From Luscinia megarhynchos (lineage: Eukaryota > Chordata > Aves > Passeriformes > Turdidae): 64,000 bases of DNA. Of the stretch, positions 1 to 12,640 are shown piece by piece. The position numbers were made by a program, and so were the translations under genes. The stretch covers positions 76,077,405 to 76,141,404 of the forward strand of contig JAPFBE010000002.1 of assembly GCA_034336665.1 (NCBI GenBank). The letters run 5' to 3'. Each line of letters begins with the position of its first letter. The stretch's first letter is position 1. The notes beneath the pieces are model-generated. The model worked only from the letters and a program-made list of their open reading frames with translations. It was not told where the DNA came from and did not search any database.

Positions 1-739
1 CTTCCCTTTGCAGCCATCCCTCCCTCCATCTGCATTCCCACAGCCTCCCTTCCAGCTGAGTGATGCACATCTTTTCTTTGGGCTGCATCCAGACACTGTG
101 ACCTGCCTGGATCAGGTAACCTCGGTAACTCAGCAAAACCAAAGCTAAACTAAATAATTTTCTGACAATTGGCTCAAATGCATTGGCTCATTACGCAGTC
201 AGATGGGGACCAGATCAAGAGCAAGTATCCAAAATCATAAAAGAGAGAGCATGAATGGGAGTGGTGACAGTGGCTTCTCCACCTTAGCAACAAGGAAATG
301 TTAGGTCAGCTCTTCCATAGGATTGTACCCATTTGCTGTTCTTGGATGTTTGCCCTCTGAATCCTCCTCTAAGCCAATCTCCACCAATTTTTGCTTTTAT
401 ATTGATGGAATTTTTTCTCCTTTCTTCATCTACTAAAAGTACAATGTGTTTGCTGCAGCACAAGATAAGCACCTGTATGAACAATCAAAAGAAGAGGCAA
501 AGAAGGCCAAGCCTACTGATCAGACTATGACTTTAAATTATAAGGCCAAAGTGTTTGGAAATTACTACTTGTTTACATATTACTTTTTCCTCAGAACCTA
601 ATATCATACTCTTTTTTCTTCTAGCATCCTAAGGTATAGAGCTACCAAACTTCAAAATTGTTAATATGTTCATATTTCCCCCCGAATATCTCTGTCTTCC
701 TAGCCTCTTTTGAAAATCACAGCCATAATATATTCCATA
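1..739. other. unassigned non-coding sequence
   Basis: No gene is supported. Two short opposing frames of about 65 codons overlap around 284-530, have no recognisable motif and look like chance frames. The first 120 bases are somewhat GC-richer and pyrimidine-rich, and the rest is AT-rich. I see no recognisable repeat before the LTR that begins at 740. Confidence 0.5.
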
Positions 740-1175
740 TGTCATGGTTTAGGAATGGTAGCCCTCAGTTTAGAGTTCCCACTGAAGGACTCCCACCATG
801 CTGCTTACTCACTTTCCCATTCCCCTCCCTTTCCCCTTGCAGCAGGCTGGAGAGAACTGGAGGCACAGAAGGTAAAGATCAGGAGCTGAGATAATAAAAT
901 GTTAGCAATTAAATAAGAGTATGGACAGTAACAGCAATAATATTAATAAGAGAGTGCAGAAGAAGGCAAGTGATTCACAATGGTTGCTCACCATGCAGGA
1001 CAGGACCTTACCCTGGCTGATTTCCTCATCATACCTGCCAGAAGGAGCCCCTTCCTTCCCTGTCCACTCTGCACCATGTGAGGTGATACAGAATAACCAC
1101 CAGGACCTAGCCATGCTCCTTCTGGAAAAGGACCTACTGCAAAAATTAACCCCTTCCTGGCTGGATCCAGGAAGA
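740..1175 (-). mobile_element. solo LTR of an avian endogenous retrovirus, internally shortened
   Basis: The block opens with TGTCATGGTTTA, the reverse complement of the 3' end of a common bird ERV LTR. It closes with AAAATTAACCCCTTCCTGG followed by CTGGATCCAGGA, which corresponds to the reverse complement of that family's 5' end (CCTGG near the start). Between them lie the family's poly-pyrimidine stretch (about 800-845), an 'agctgagataa' segment, an AT-rich spacer with AATAAT repeats, and the 'CACAATGGTTGCTCACCA' segment near 976. The element's sense strand is therefore minus. No flanking internal gag/pol sequence is visible, so it is a solo LTR. Several parts of the family as I remember it are missing or diverged. 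Target-site duplications are not clear. Family identity is from memory; the TG/CA-type ends and motif order are seen directly. Confidence 0.65.
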
Positions 1176-4100
1176 TTGTAAATTATTTTGTTGTAATTGG
1201 GGGGGGGCGGTCTCTAAAAGATGATCACTGAAAATTAAAGATTCAGTTTTGACTTTCATCCTAGGTCCTTTCTAGGAATCAATTTAAAAAAGGTCTAAAA
1301 TGAATTTGTCATCACTAAGCTTTTCACTCTCAGTTCTGATGAAGAGATAGCTACATGCTGAGATTTGAATTGTATTTTATACCTTTGAAAAGTTTTACAA
1401 CAGCAGAAGAGGTAAATAAGTAATCCCCACTCTAGTAGTGATCAACACTACTTGCTGTTAGGAAGTGTTTAAGTTTACATAATTGACATTGAGTCTACAC
1501 AAAATTAATTTACTGGGAATGGGCATTTTCTGAAATCTTACAGATTGCAAGTTGGCCAAGTAACTGAAACTTAAACAAAAACATTCAATTGGATAAAATG
1601 TTATTGTTTTGTATAGGAAGGACTTGAGAAATAACTGCATAGCTTTATGAAGGTAAAGTCATTTTATCTGATAGCAAACATGGGACATTCTAACATTATC
1701 TTCCTCATTTGACATCATTCCTGAAAAAGTAAAATTTTTATAGGGTAGATGGGGACTCATGAAGTAATATGAGTAGCCAGGTGCACCTATAGCTAGCAGC
1801 TAGAATGGTATACACCCTTAAGTTGTTTGAGTCAGTCTTAGCCATGTGACCATAGATTTCCTTTTTTATAAGGGACTGTACTCTCCCTGTAATATGCTTT
1901 TGATATGATGTTCTCTTTACTTTGTAAGGTTGTTCTTAGATTGTTCTTACTCTTCTTTTTTTTCAGTCATTTAGGATTCATCATTCAATCAATGTCTCTC
2001 AATGTCTTTTTGACAGTGAAGTTAGGGAAATAGGAGTTTGTGCAAGGTGTATGTTATGCCATATAAATGTGATATAAGGAGCTGGGATTATGTAACCAAA
2101 AAAATTCACATGCAAAAGATAGCAGATAAACAAGTGCAGACAAGGGATAACACAGGAAAAGGTCCATCAGTGACATTCCTAACATTGTCCCTGAGGCCAG
2201 AATTGTTTGTGTTCCATTCTAAAAAAATGAAAACATAACCAATGTGTTAATATGACAGAAAGTCATGTTTGTATTATTTGCCTGCAAGTGAAGGAGTTTG
2301 CAAGTGCAGAAGAGATTTGTGCCATGGGATTTCTATGAGACACGTTCCAAACTGCAAAAGTAGGAATGAAGAAAAATGGTCTTGATGGTGAGCCAGCACT
2401 ATAATAAATGTACATCTTGCACTTTATGAAGCCAGCTGTTAAAGTTAAAACATATATACATAATAGAAGATAATGTAAGGAATATCTATCAGTCATCAGT
2501 TTCATCATTCATTAATATTATTTTTGTTAGAAAAACATTTCAGAATCTCTGGTATAGATTAAGTTTACAATTCACTGTGAGACACAATCTTAGATCCACA
2601 GAAACTTCTCTCTAAAAACACATAGAGTAGAGAATGAAAAAGAGGTAAGTTGGCTTTTCTGCAAGTATGTCAGCTGCAGAGAAGAGGGCGTGACCAGAAT
2701 TTCAGATGATGTCCAGTGAAATACAAGGTTTCTCGTGATATTTTGGAAGTATAATCCTTTATTCCCAGTCTTTTGTCTGTTCTTTATTGACTGGGGTTTT
2801 CTTAGATGGGGGCTATTTCTTTCATGGGTGCAGAGATAGCGTGTCAGTCCAGTTCTGTGGCTCTGCTGTACATTGTTATCATGAATAACTGTCATGATTG
2901 GTTATGTGTTTGATATAAAAAATTGGCTCTTGCACAGGAAATCCTCATTCTTACTTGTAGAATGTTGTTGGTCAATGACACCAACATGGTGTGAGAAAGG
3001 GAAGTCAGTCATTGCAAGGAGAGCAAACAAATCTCTTCCAAGGGTGTAATATCCACAGTCTTCTGTCCACTTTGGGAAACAGAAGTAATTTTCCCCCATA
3101 TTTTTGTAAAAATATGTTGTGAGCTAAGAAAGTAAAAGCTAACAAAATCTTTCAATCTCTTCTGAAATATTTGTAGCCCCAGTGCTGAGTCAGCCTTGTC
3201 TTAAGTGGCACCATCTGTTAGGTGTTGAGCAAAAGTATTTCTTCCAGATCTGCTGACTGCACGAGATGAGTGGTCCAGCAACTGACAAAGAGCAAGTTAG
3301 AAGTTTCAATTACATAAAACCTATATATTCATGGAAAGGTCTTCTCAATCTCAACCTGTGCAGCCTGGAGCCAGAGCCTTTATTATTCATGTTTGATTTA
3401 TGCTTGAATACACAAGCCTGACTGAACATGTAGGGCTTATGAAGTACTGCATCTTTTTTTTTCTTAAACATATGATCAAGAGATAAAAGAAAGCTTTGGT
3501 TTAACTGGATTAATCCCTAAAAATAAGTGTAGCTCTTAAAAAATTATATTTATATATGTAATATATACTCACTTGAATAAAATCTTTGTTTTTCAAGCAT
3601 ACTGTGGTCTAATATAATAAATTACTGCAGACATCTAAAGGGATCAAAGATCCCTATGCAGGAGCCTGGAGTGTGCAGGATTAACACACAAGCATATTGT
3701 CATATGAGTGAAAGTAGGGCTACGTACTGGCACAGTGCAAGGAACATCAGAATGCAGTGAAGAGTTCTGACCATTTATTCTGTAACACTTTATTCAGGTC
3801 ACAAGTTATGATTTAGAAAGATTCTTTTTAAATAACTGCCTCATTAACAAAGAAAATACAGAACAGAACATAATGTCTAGACATACCTTCAAAAGTAATG
3901 TGAAGACTTCAGCAAAGCAGGTATATGCAATATACTCAATCTAGTTATAAGTAAATTTTCCTAAGAGACAATTTGTACAATGTAAAACAGGTTTATTCTT
4001 TGAATGTGGGGTAACTCCCTCTGCATGCCAGAGATCATTCCTGTGCCAAGAAAGAGTGAGATGTGGATCTTGACCAGTAAAAACTAGACATTTTTTGACA

Positions 4101-5050
4101 ATTTCTTAAGTTAGAAAATGAAAGTCAGAAAATAAAAGAAGATTGAAACCTTCACACTCCACACATTTATATTATACAAACTCCAAAGTTCTAAAGACTA
4201 AAATACTCTGGAATTGGTTTTGTTTATCTTCTTACATTGATATAAATTGCAAGAAAATTCAGTAAAAGTCATTACTTCACTCTTATATCTTAGAGTATTT
4301 AACTAATATTTTATCCTAATATACTTTTGTCTCCATTGAATATATATAATCTTACTAGTTCTTCTAGTTCTTCTAGTTTCATACTGTATAGTTATTCTGG
4401 TTAAGATCTTTTATCAGTTATCTTTTGTCTGTTCATTTGTTTTAATAAATATTTATTTAAAAAAAAATTGATTTGCCATCATTAGAAATTGAAGGACAAG
4501 GCAATTCAATTAAATCTCTGTAATTTTTCCCACAACAGCAATATCACAGCAATACATTGATATATAGTTAGTATTAGTATTGTACAGGATCCTTAAATCT
4601 TGTAGTTGTAAATTTAGACAAACCTTTTTCCCCTTATAAAGCATCCAGGAACCTGTGTTAAAGTTGCCTAAACAAAGTGTTCTAGGGGAACAATAAATAC
4701 ATTTATTTTTTTTCTTTAAAAAAACCACTCCAGAACATAAAAACAGGTTTTGAAAGAAAAAGCTATAAATCATGTTATTTATAACAGAATTGTTTATTTG
4801 GACGAGTCTTGTTTTGCATTATGTTATAGTGCAGTCTAAAAATGCACAAGATTTAGTGTTTAAAAATATAAATACCAGCCTTAAAGATACAACTCTTCTC
4901 CTGTCTGAAGCCCTCTCTAGGCAAGAGTAACAAGTGCTTTAGATGTTTTCTCCCTAAGTACTAGTAGTCATGCACAGACCATGTGGTTGGAAGAGGTTTT
5001 GCTCAGTATATCTAGTATTCTTTCAAAGCTGCTTAAAGTTTTCCTTTCCC
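1176..5050. other. unassigned AT-rich non-coding sequence
   Basis: A poly-G run of about seven bases occurs near 1200. Short open frames of up to 101 codons exist (for example 2590-2895, minus) but show no domain, no splice-site context and no codon bias I can recognise. Near 4351-4378 a nine-base unit (TAGTTCTTC) repeats about three times. I see nothing else supportable. Confidence 0.5.
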
Positions 5051-5112
5051 ACTTTTTTTTTGTTTGTTTTTTTTTGTTTGTTTGTTTGTTTGTTTGTTTG
5101 TTTTTTGTTTTA
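5051..5112. repeat. (TTTG)n microsatellite with T runs
   Basis: Imperfect TTTG/TTTTG units run across this interval on the plus strand, flanked by poly-T. An apparent 60-codon frame at 4981-5163 is a by-product of the repeat and is not a gene. Confidence 0.9.
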
Positions 5113-8100
5113 ATTCTATTTTCCACCCCCTCCTTTTGCAAAGCTTGGAGAATATCCAGCTAAAATGAGTAAGAAAATTATTGGTATTCACTTCCCATGG
5201 AAGATATTCTCCAAAAGATCTTTTCTTCCAAGGCCCCTAACCCAATAGGTTATGTCAGTTTTCAGAACACTCTGTGGTTGGAAGCAAATGAAGGTGTCCA
5301 CCTTACTGCTGTCCAATTTAGCTCTGATTTCCAAGTCATTTGTTTAAGACAGGGGTGGGTTTGCATACACTAGTCCCTGCATCTTGTGAGCAATTTGAAT
5401 ATTTCAGATATTGAGCTTCCATCAGAAGGAAGAAGTGTCAGGAGTGTTGAAATATTGAGACTACAGTCATATATGTCTGAAATTCATCAAAATTTCATTT
5501 TTGGCATTTAAGCAAGCCGTGAAATATTTAGCCATTTATTAATGAGTCAAAAAATCCTGCTAGATCTGCATCTGAACTAGGAGTTAAATCCATTTTTCCT
5601 TTTTCCTGAGAAAAGAGAAAATCCTCCACCACATAAATAAATTTTCAAAGGAACCACAAGCAACAGCATCTAAAAGGAAAGCATGTATTTATGTGGCAGG
5701 ATTTACTTTAGTTAATTTATATATATATATATTCTTATTGACTGTATCTGGTGTGGTTTCCAGGTTTCTTTGTTTCTCACATCTGGTGTGTAATCACCTG
5801 CCAGCTACACAGAGTATTGTTCAAATGCATGAATAGTTTAAGATAAATAGTACAATTACAGTGCTCACATTGGAAATCTTTATAGGAAAATTGTATGACA
5901 CTGGAGGTGTATCTTCCTGCAAAAAGAATAAAGATGTTCGTTTAGTGATAAAAACATCTACTGTTCCATAAGTGTCAAAATATCAGATACCATAAAGTCA
6001 TCTTTAAAAGAGCTCACACTTATGAAGATAGTGATTTAAAAATGTTTATTCCTCAGGAGTTTCAGAGAATAAAATTTTTGAGCTTCAAAAAAATCTCTCC
6101 AATAGATTTTTTTTTTGTTAATGGAGTTTAAATTTCTATGCAAAATTTCCTGATGCAACATTTTTAACGTTGTGGGAAAATTTTCCAGAGCAAACAAACC
6201 TATTGGGTCATGCAGGATGCTCAAATGAAAGGTTAGATCTCTAAATGTTATTAAGTCTTTTTGAACCTTAATCCTGCTATAAGAATGGCCTCAGTATCAC
6301 ATAATGTATTTGTGGTACAGCAGAGAATCAAAATCAGATCTTGAAAATTGCACACTCTAATCCTTAGACTGTTTTTCCCCTCTTGAGAAAATTTGTTGTG
6401 ATAGCATCAATAGCAGTTACTGGTTGCAGGATGAGGAGAGATGTGAAAGCTGTTTGGGCTATATGCTAGATTTAGTCTCTTATCTACAAAACAGCAATGG
6501 AAAATGTTTATAAAGCATTTGAATTAGATTCCAAGCCTGTTGGTGGAGAGAGGGAGAAGCCAAAGTAAAAAGTGAAAGATTTTTGTAATATCTAGAAAAT
6601 ACTGGGAAGCCTATAGGCAAAATAATCCTATCTTTTCATAAATTATGGAAAGAGATGATGCAGTCAAAAGGCTGGTAATTTGTGTGTCTTATGAACCACA
6701 TGGTATTAACAGCTTTTCCATTGTAGATTAAAAGAATCAGTCCTGTCTTTTGTTCAATGTCTTTTCCTAGGTTTTGTTTCGTAACATATAGTGGTCTCTT
6801 ATTTATTTTTGTATTGCAGTTATTTATGCTCATCAGATTTTCTCCAGTTTAATTCATGATTGAACAACATTGACTGTGCACAGAAAGTCTGACAAAAACT
6901 TGCTGCATCCTTTTTTGGCAGGAGCAGTGACTTGACTCTTGCAGAACACTTAGGGAAAATTTTCTGCTCTGCAGACAAATTTCACACACTGATCTTCTTG
7001 AGCAGCAGAAGTCCAGTGGAAAAGCAAAAGTCCAGTGTAGAAATTATACCAGGATGGGTAACTCATGTGAAATGGAGCTTTAAACCATTGAGGAAATCAC
7101 TTCTTCCTAACTGCCTTGTGTCTTCCCCAATTTGTGTCTCCCTTCCTTTCCATGTAACCTCTTAGGCAACATTAGTCCATCAGTTATAATTTCTTCAGTC
7201 TCCACTTCAATCCTTCTTTCAGTGATGGCTCTGGATGTTGGTGTTAAAGATGGGATGAAAGTGGTACAGAAGTGCAAAATGTATTATATAAGTTTTGTTT
7301 AAAAGCATTAATACAACCAGTGCTTTCTCAGAGTCCAAACATTTCCTGAACAATTGGAATCAGTTGAATTCAAATGAAAGACTTAGCTCATTCTTGGGTC
7401 TCTTTCTCTATCTTTTTGGAGAGAAATAATTAAATTTTCAAGTTAAGCATGCTGTATTATAGCAACTTGAAGGTGGCCTAATTTTTACTCATTTCAAACT
7501 TTCTATTATTAATGAGAAATCCAGCTTAATTATATTTCTTTATGACTTCAAATTAAAAATGACAGACCACTGCAGAACATGGAAATATTTTCCAGGTCAG
7601 GTAGTAACATTAACATGCACATTATTTATTTTTTCTGGCAACTGGCCTTTTCTTTTTAATCTCCAAACTGATGTTAATTTAATAATAAAGGATAAAATTC
7701 AATGCTCCAAAAGCCTTCCTGTCCCATCAGGGCTTATGCACATTTCTGAACCTGCTCATTCATCTATCTTAAAACCCAGAAATCCCTTTGGTTACAAAAG
7801 GATATGCCTTCTGGATCCTCTGATAGTGGAACACAGGGATTAAACACTTGTATCACTTTTATTTGAAAGCGTTATAATTGGCATTGGGCAAAGTGGTCCA
7901 GAGTGGTTTTTTATGTAGGGTGACCTATAAAAGGTTTCTGGAGATCCAGATTTTATTTTTTTTTAAAGAAAATCAAAATGAATTTTATTTCTAGTATTCT
8001 GCTACTTTTTTTACACTATTAACTCAGATGTCCACGACTTATTTTCTAGAATGACAACATTTGAAGAGCAGTAAGCAAATTAAATCTAAATAAATTTCAA

Positions 8101-11100
8101 TAGCAGTAAACAAGTAAAATTTTGATTCAAACTTAGTTAATTTAATTACTTAGGGCTAATTAAAGTCTCTACTTTCCCAGTATATACCTTTTAATATTTT
8201 ATTCATTCAAATGCTTCAGAAGAGGTTTAGTGGAAAAGTGCCTTTATTTCAGATCTAACTCCTTCCTCCAGTGAAGAGAAAAGAATATCCAAAGTAATAT
8301 CAAAGCAAGAAATTTGAATGCTCCATCAACCAAACCAATTAAATAATTCTTCCTGGAATTTTGCTGGAATTCAGTTTGTCACAGCTTTGACCAGCTTGAG
8401 GTGCATCTATTTTTCCAGTACGAAGTATAACCTCATGGTTACAATGTCAGAGGCTGCAGATATTCTACTTGTAGTCATGGGCAGCTCAGAGAGCCAAAAG
8501 AAAATTCTAAATAGTAAGAGAGAAGGTCAGCAGTTACTGTGCCAGAAGCAGGTTTAATAGGTAATACTCTATTTTCTACTTATTTATTGTACAGTTATTC
8601 AGTCTTCTGTCCTATGGAGTGGTAGACTCTAAAATTTCTTCTAACACAATGTAAAAGTGAAGCAATTTAATTTTAAAATATTGAACTTTCATATTCATTA
8701 AGTTTGGATATTTTTAAGAAAAAGGAATCACGCATCATAAAAAATTCAAATATTCTTTAATTTCACATATTTCTGGATGGAACAACATACAGCTTCACTA
8801 TATAATCCAGTACTTTTTAATTATATAACACAGTAAAAAAAACCCCTGTATTTATTTAGTGTTTTTCAGTAGGAATAGTGCTTCAAACATTTTGTACATT
8901 CCAATCAATCATCTCTAGAATTACATGTTCACTGAAAAGAGATACGAGCTACATTTAAAAAGCATTAACATCCTGTAATGAATTTGGCTTGGCTTCTGTT
9001 CCAAGCATTTCCCTCGTGTGATTTAAGGAAGTTAAATATATTGTTTACATATGTAGCATCTCCAATAGAAATAACCAAATGCTAAGTCCTTTCATGTTCT
9101 TTCAAAACATATTATACAGACCTTCATTTATTTTGTGGTTCGAAACCTTAAAGTTTCAATTAAAAGAAAACAATTGATCTTTGTAGCCTCCCTTCAGCTC
9201 AGTAAGTGTTATCCTCATTTAGGAGGTCCTAAGTCTCCTGTACAAGACTGTGTATTTTAATATGTTTTCAAAAGTGGATTTAGGCAGCCAATATGTTTGC
9301 AACCCTTTAAAAAAGTTTGGGAAACAGATTTTTTGACACAGATTAAGTGAAATTCAAAAGTTTGAAAATATATATTGTGCATGGAGATTTTGGTATAATT
9401 TGAATCCAGGACAGAACCTGGTTCATGGGATAAAAATACATCTTTTCTTGAAATTTAACCTGCTCCCTCAAGTCTGAGCAGGACTGGTTCCACCTCTGCC
9501 CTCACTGGACACCACAGTGTTTTCCTCTCTGTTTGCCTCTATGAAAACAAGAAATAAAGAATTTTTTTAAAACTGTGTGCAATCTTTTTTCCACTTGCTC
9601 CCAGAAATATAAGAATTTGTTGCTTAGAGCATTTTAAAAGATTTTTAAAAAATTTTTAACATTAAATTCCAAATCAAATTATGAACCACATAGAAGAAAG
9701 GATAGTTAAAGCTTTATAATGACACTAAAACACTGCTTATATGTTTGAGAGGTAAAACATCTCATAGTGATGGAAGGCTGCAACATCTCATGAGAATGAT
9801 AAATGCAAAACAATTTGGAAAATTCTTTTGTATGAAGCACAACAGAAGATAGAGATGATTTCAAGAGACAGATTGCACACCTTTTCCCTGCTCTGAAGTG
9901 ATGACAGGCAGTGATGATGCAATTACTCTAAAGGGAGAGGACTGGATTCATCAGCCAGCTGAGGTCAAACATCTCGTCCTCAAAAATTTGTGTCTCCAGA
10001 AAATCTTGCCCTGAAAGACAAAACCTTTTTCTCTCCACTTTTTTGTGCATGCAAGCTTTTGATTTCTGTCTCAAAGGTCAGTAGCTTGGAGACCAAGCTG
10101 TGGGCTTGATTGCTTTGAATCACCAATACATGGACATTTTTAGTGGAAAACATCACATGAATACTGCCATACCAAAAAATTCAGTAACTTCTTCAAGCAA
10201 AAGCTGCCCACCCATGCCACATACTTTTCCTAATTAACTTATCATTTCAGATTTCTAGGAAAACATTATATAGAATCACATAGTAGGAAAGGTTAATGTC
10301 TTGTGAACAGATATTTGTAGCTAAACCTTTAGTTCAAAATCTTAGACAAATTTTGAACAAGTTGGGTCACAAGATACTTTATAAATGCCTTCTCTTTATG
10401 TAGATTTTAGTGGGAAAGTTTATTATATCTGGTTTAATGAAATCATCTTCAATTTATAAAGAAGGTCTTAACATTTGAATCTTCCCCACAGCAAGAAAAC
10501 TCTATTATGGTACCTTTATCTGATTTTAAATGTTCTTGTTTCCAATATTCTTTTGATGGGCTTTAAAATACTCAGAGGAGCCTTTAGAATTTTCTTAACC
10601 ATCTACTTGAAGTTCCAAGAATTACCTGGTAATCATTGCACAAGAAATAATCATATCTCTGAACAAGCATCTTGGAATGGAAAAAAAAATACTAAGGTGA
10701 ATATTACATTTTGAAAAAATAAGATATCAACTGAAAGGTCAAGAATACTTTAGTAATATAAATCAAAATTCCATGCATGATTTAAGCATTAACCCAAATC
10801 TGAAACTTAATTCTAACCACACACTAGAAAATTCAGGTCATGTTGATTAAGTGACTTACATCATGATGTCCAGTAAAGCGGAGAAAATTAAAATCCACCT
10901 GGCAGATGGAAGTGTCTATCTACCAGGAAATAAAGCAAATTTGCTCTTCAGGGCAGGAAGGCTCTTAGAGGACAGGTGGAGTTCATGTTCCCTGGAGTTA
11001 AGCCAGTTAACCACACAAGAAGCAGCACAGATCAGTAACTCAACACGCCAACATCTGTGCTCACAGCAGTTTAAAGAGTTTTAAGCCCATCATAATCTCA

Positions 11101-12280
11101 CTTGAGCAGGAAAAAGGATATAACAGTGCTGGACTCAGATCACCTGCTCTAAGCAGTGGCAAAGAGGAAAAGAACGAGGAGCAGAAGGATGTGCTGCCCT
11201 GGGAGGATGGACATGATGGAGTGAGTGCTGGAACAGACTGATGCATTTGAACCTTCATGTGGTTTGATTCACCTTCAATCCAGATACATTGAATTCAGAT
11301 GATACCTCCACACTGAATTCAGAATCAGTGCCATGGTATTCTGAAATGTGAACAAAAGGAGACAGAACTTTAGTTGTTGTTTCAGCTATTGTGAATCATT
11401 GACTTCAGGCAGTAATTCTAACAAAAGTAAATTATTATTCAGATTGATATGTATTAGCAGAACAGTGGACAAAACTGTAATTCAGTCAACATTATGAACA
11501 ATAGAAGTACCCATGGGTGAATGTTGAAATACTGCAATTCTTTGAAAAAGCAGTGTAGCAAATAGCTCTTTCACCAGTCATAACGTAGTTCAATAAACAA
11601 ATACAGACCGGGGATATCTACCTGATGACAGCATGACTATATAGATGTAGCAAAAAGAAATTTGTCCTGCAGAATCTATATCCTGCAGAATCTATATGGG
11701 AATAAACAAAATAAAGAGAGAATGTGAAAAAGCTTTTCAGTCAGGATCTGAGTTTGCCTTGGGGGCAGTTAGGAAATATTGCATAACTGTTATTATTGCA
11801 GTCAAGAGGCTTTTGAATTCAGCAAATGTCCAGCAGAAGTTAGAAAGAAAATTTAACATTCATTGTGCTCTACTAGTCAACATTCAGCATGAACATACCT
11901 AAATTTTCTGTTGCATTCTGATTGTATTTCTTTCTTTTATAACTATTGCTTTTCAGCAAAATTTGTTAAATCGATTGGTTTTAATATACACTTTCATGTT
12001 TTCCTAAAAGAAAAGCCAGTATGAGTTCTTTTCCTAATATTATATATTTTAGCATTTAACTGGGGCTTGCAGAAGTTTATGTCATCTTGGTGGTGAGCAG
12101 AGACACTGAGAGAAAGATTCCTGCCAGTAGCTCAAGACCAGCGAGTCTGTAAGGTCAGTGAATGTTTCATTCTCCAGAAGTGTTAGACTTTCCAAGGTAT
12201 AGGTGGTGCTTTCTTCAGCACCATTTCCTTTAGATAGTAAAGGAAGAATTATTAAGGGGTACTCCTCTGTACTGGCAAAG
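5113..12280. other. unassigned AT-rich non-coding sequence
   Basis: This long AT-rich stretch has only short, unremarkable frames, the largest about 94 codons at 7559-7843. A short (AT)n run lies at 5717-5732. Near 11665-11696 the 16-base unit TCCTGCAGAATCTATA occurs exactly twice in tandem. No RNA gene, LTR or CR1 fragment is convincing here. A sequence near 10273 (ATAGAATCACATAG) weakly resembles a CR1 3' tail but nothing adjoining supports it. Confidence 0.5.
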
Positions 12281-12284
12281 TAAA

Positions 12285-12640
12285 ATGGTTGCCAGGGTTA
12301 TAGGTCAGGCTGCCTTCAGATGCATTTGCAGAAAGACCTTCCAGCTGTGGAGGAGGGTGGCAGAAGGAGAGCAGGCAGTGTGGGAAGGATGGGGAGCAGG
12401 GTGGGAGCAGGAACAAGCTGCACTCTCTGCTGGACTGCAGGGCACGGGGAGAGGGGAGGAAGGAGCTGCTGTCCTTAGCACACTCTGGAGCCTCACTGCA
12501 TGGTCGAGATGTTTACACAACGTGTGCTTCCATCCCTGGAAACGAGAGGCTGCTGTAAACAGCAGTGTGCCTTGAAGCCAAGGAGCACCTGGGGACTCAT
12601 TCACAGCACTGCAACAGCTTCATTTCACTCACTGCCACTA
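12285..12640. other. GC-richer patch, function unknown
   Basis: This patch is clearly GC-richer than its surroundings. It carries overlapping open frames on both strands (96 codons plus, 99 codons minus), which is expected when stop codons are rare in GC-rich DNA. Neither product has a recognisable domain, and the low-complexity glycine/glutamate or serine/proline composition argues against a real protein. It could be a decayed LTR, a small exon or simply a GC-rich island. I cannot decide between these from the sequence. Confidence 0.35.

Noticed and set aside
10265..10310. CR1 3'-tail-like words (ATAGAATCACATAG, GGAAAGGTTAA)
   Set aside because: Only about 30 bases look similar, and nothing upstream or downstream continues the CR1 pattern.
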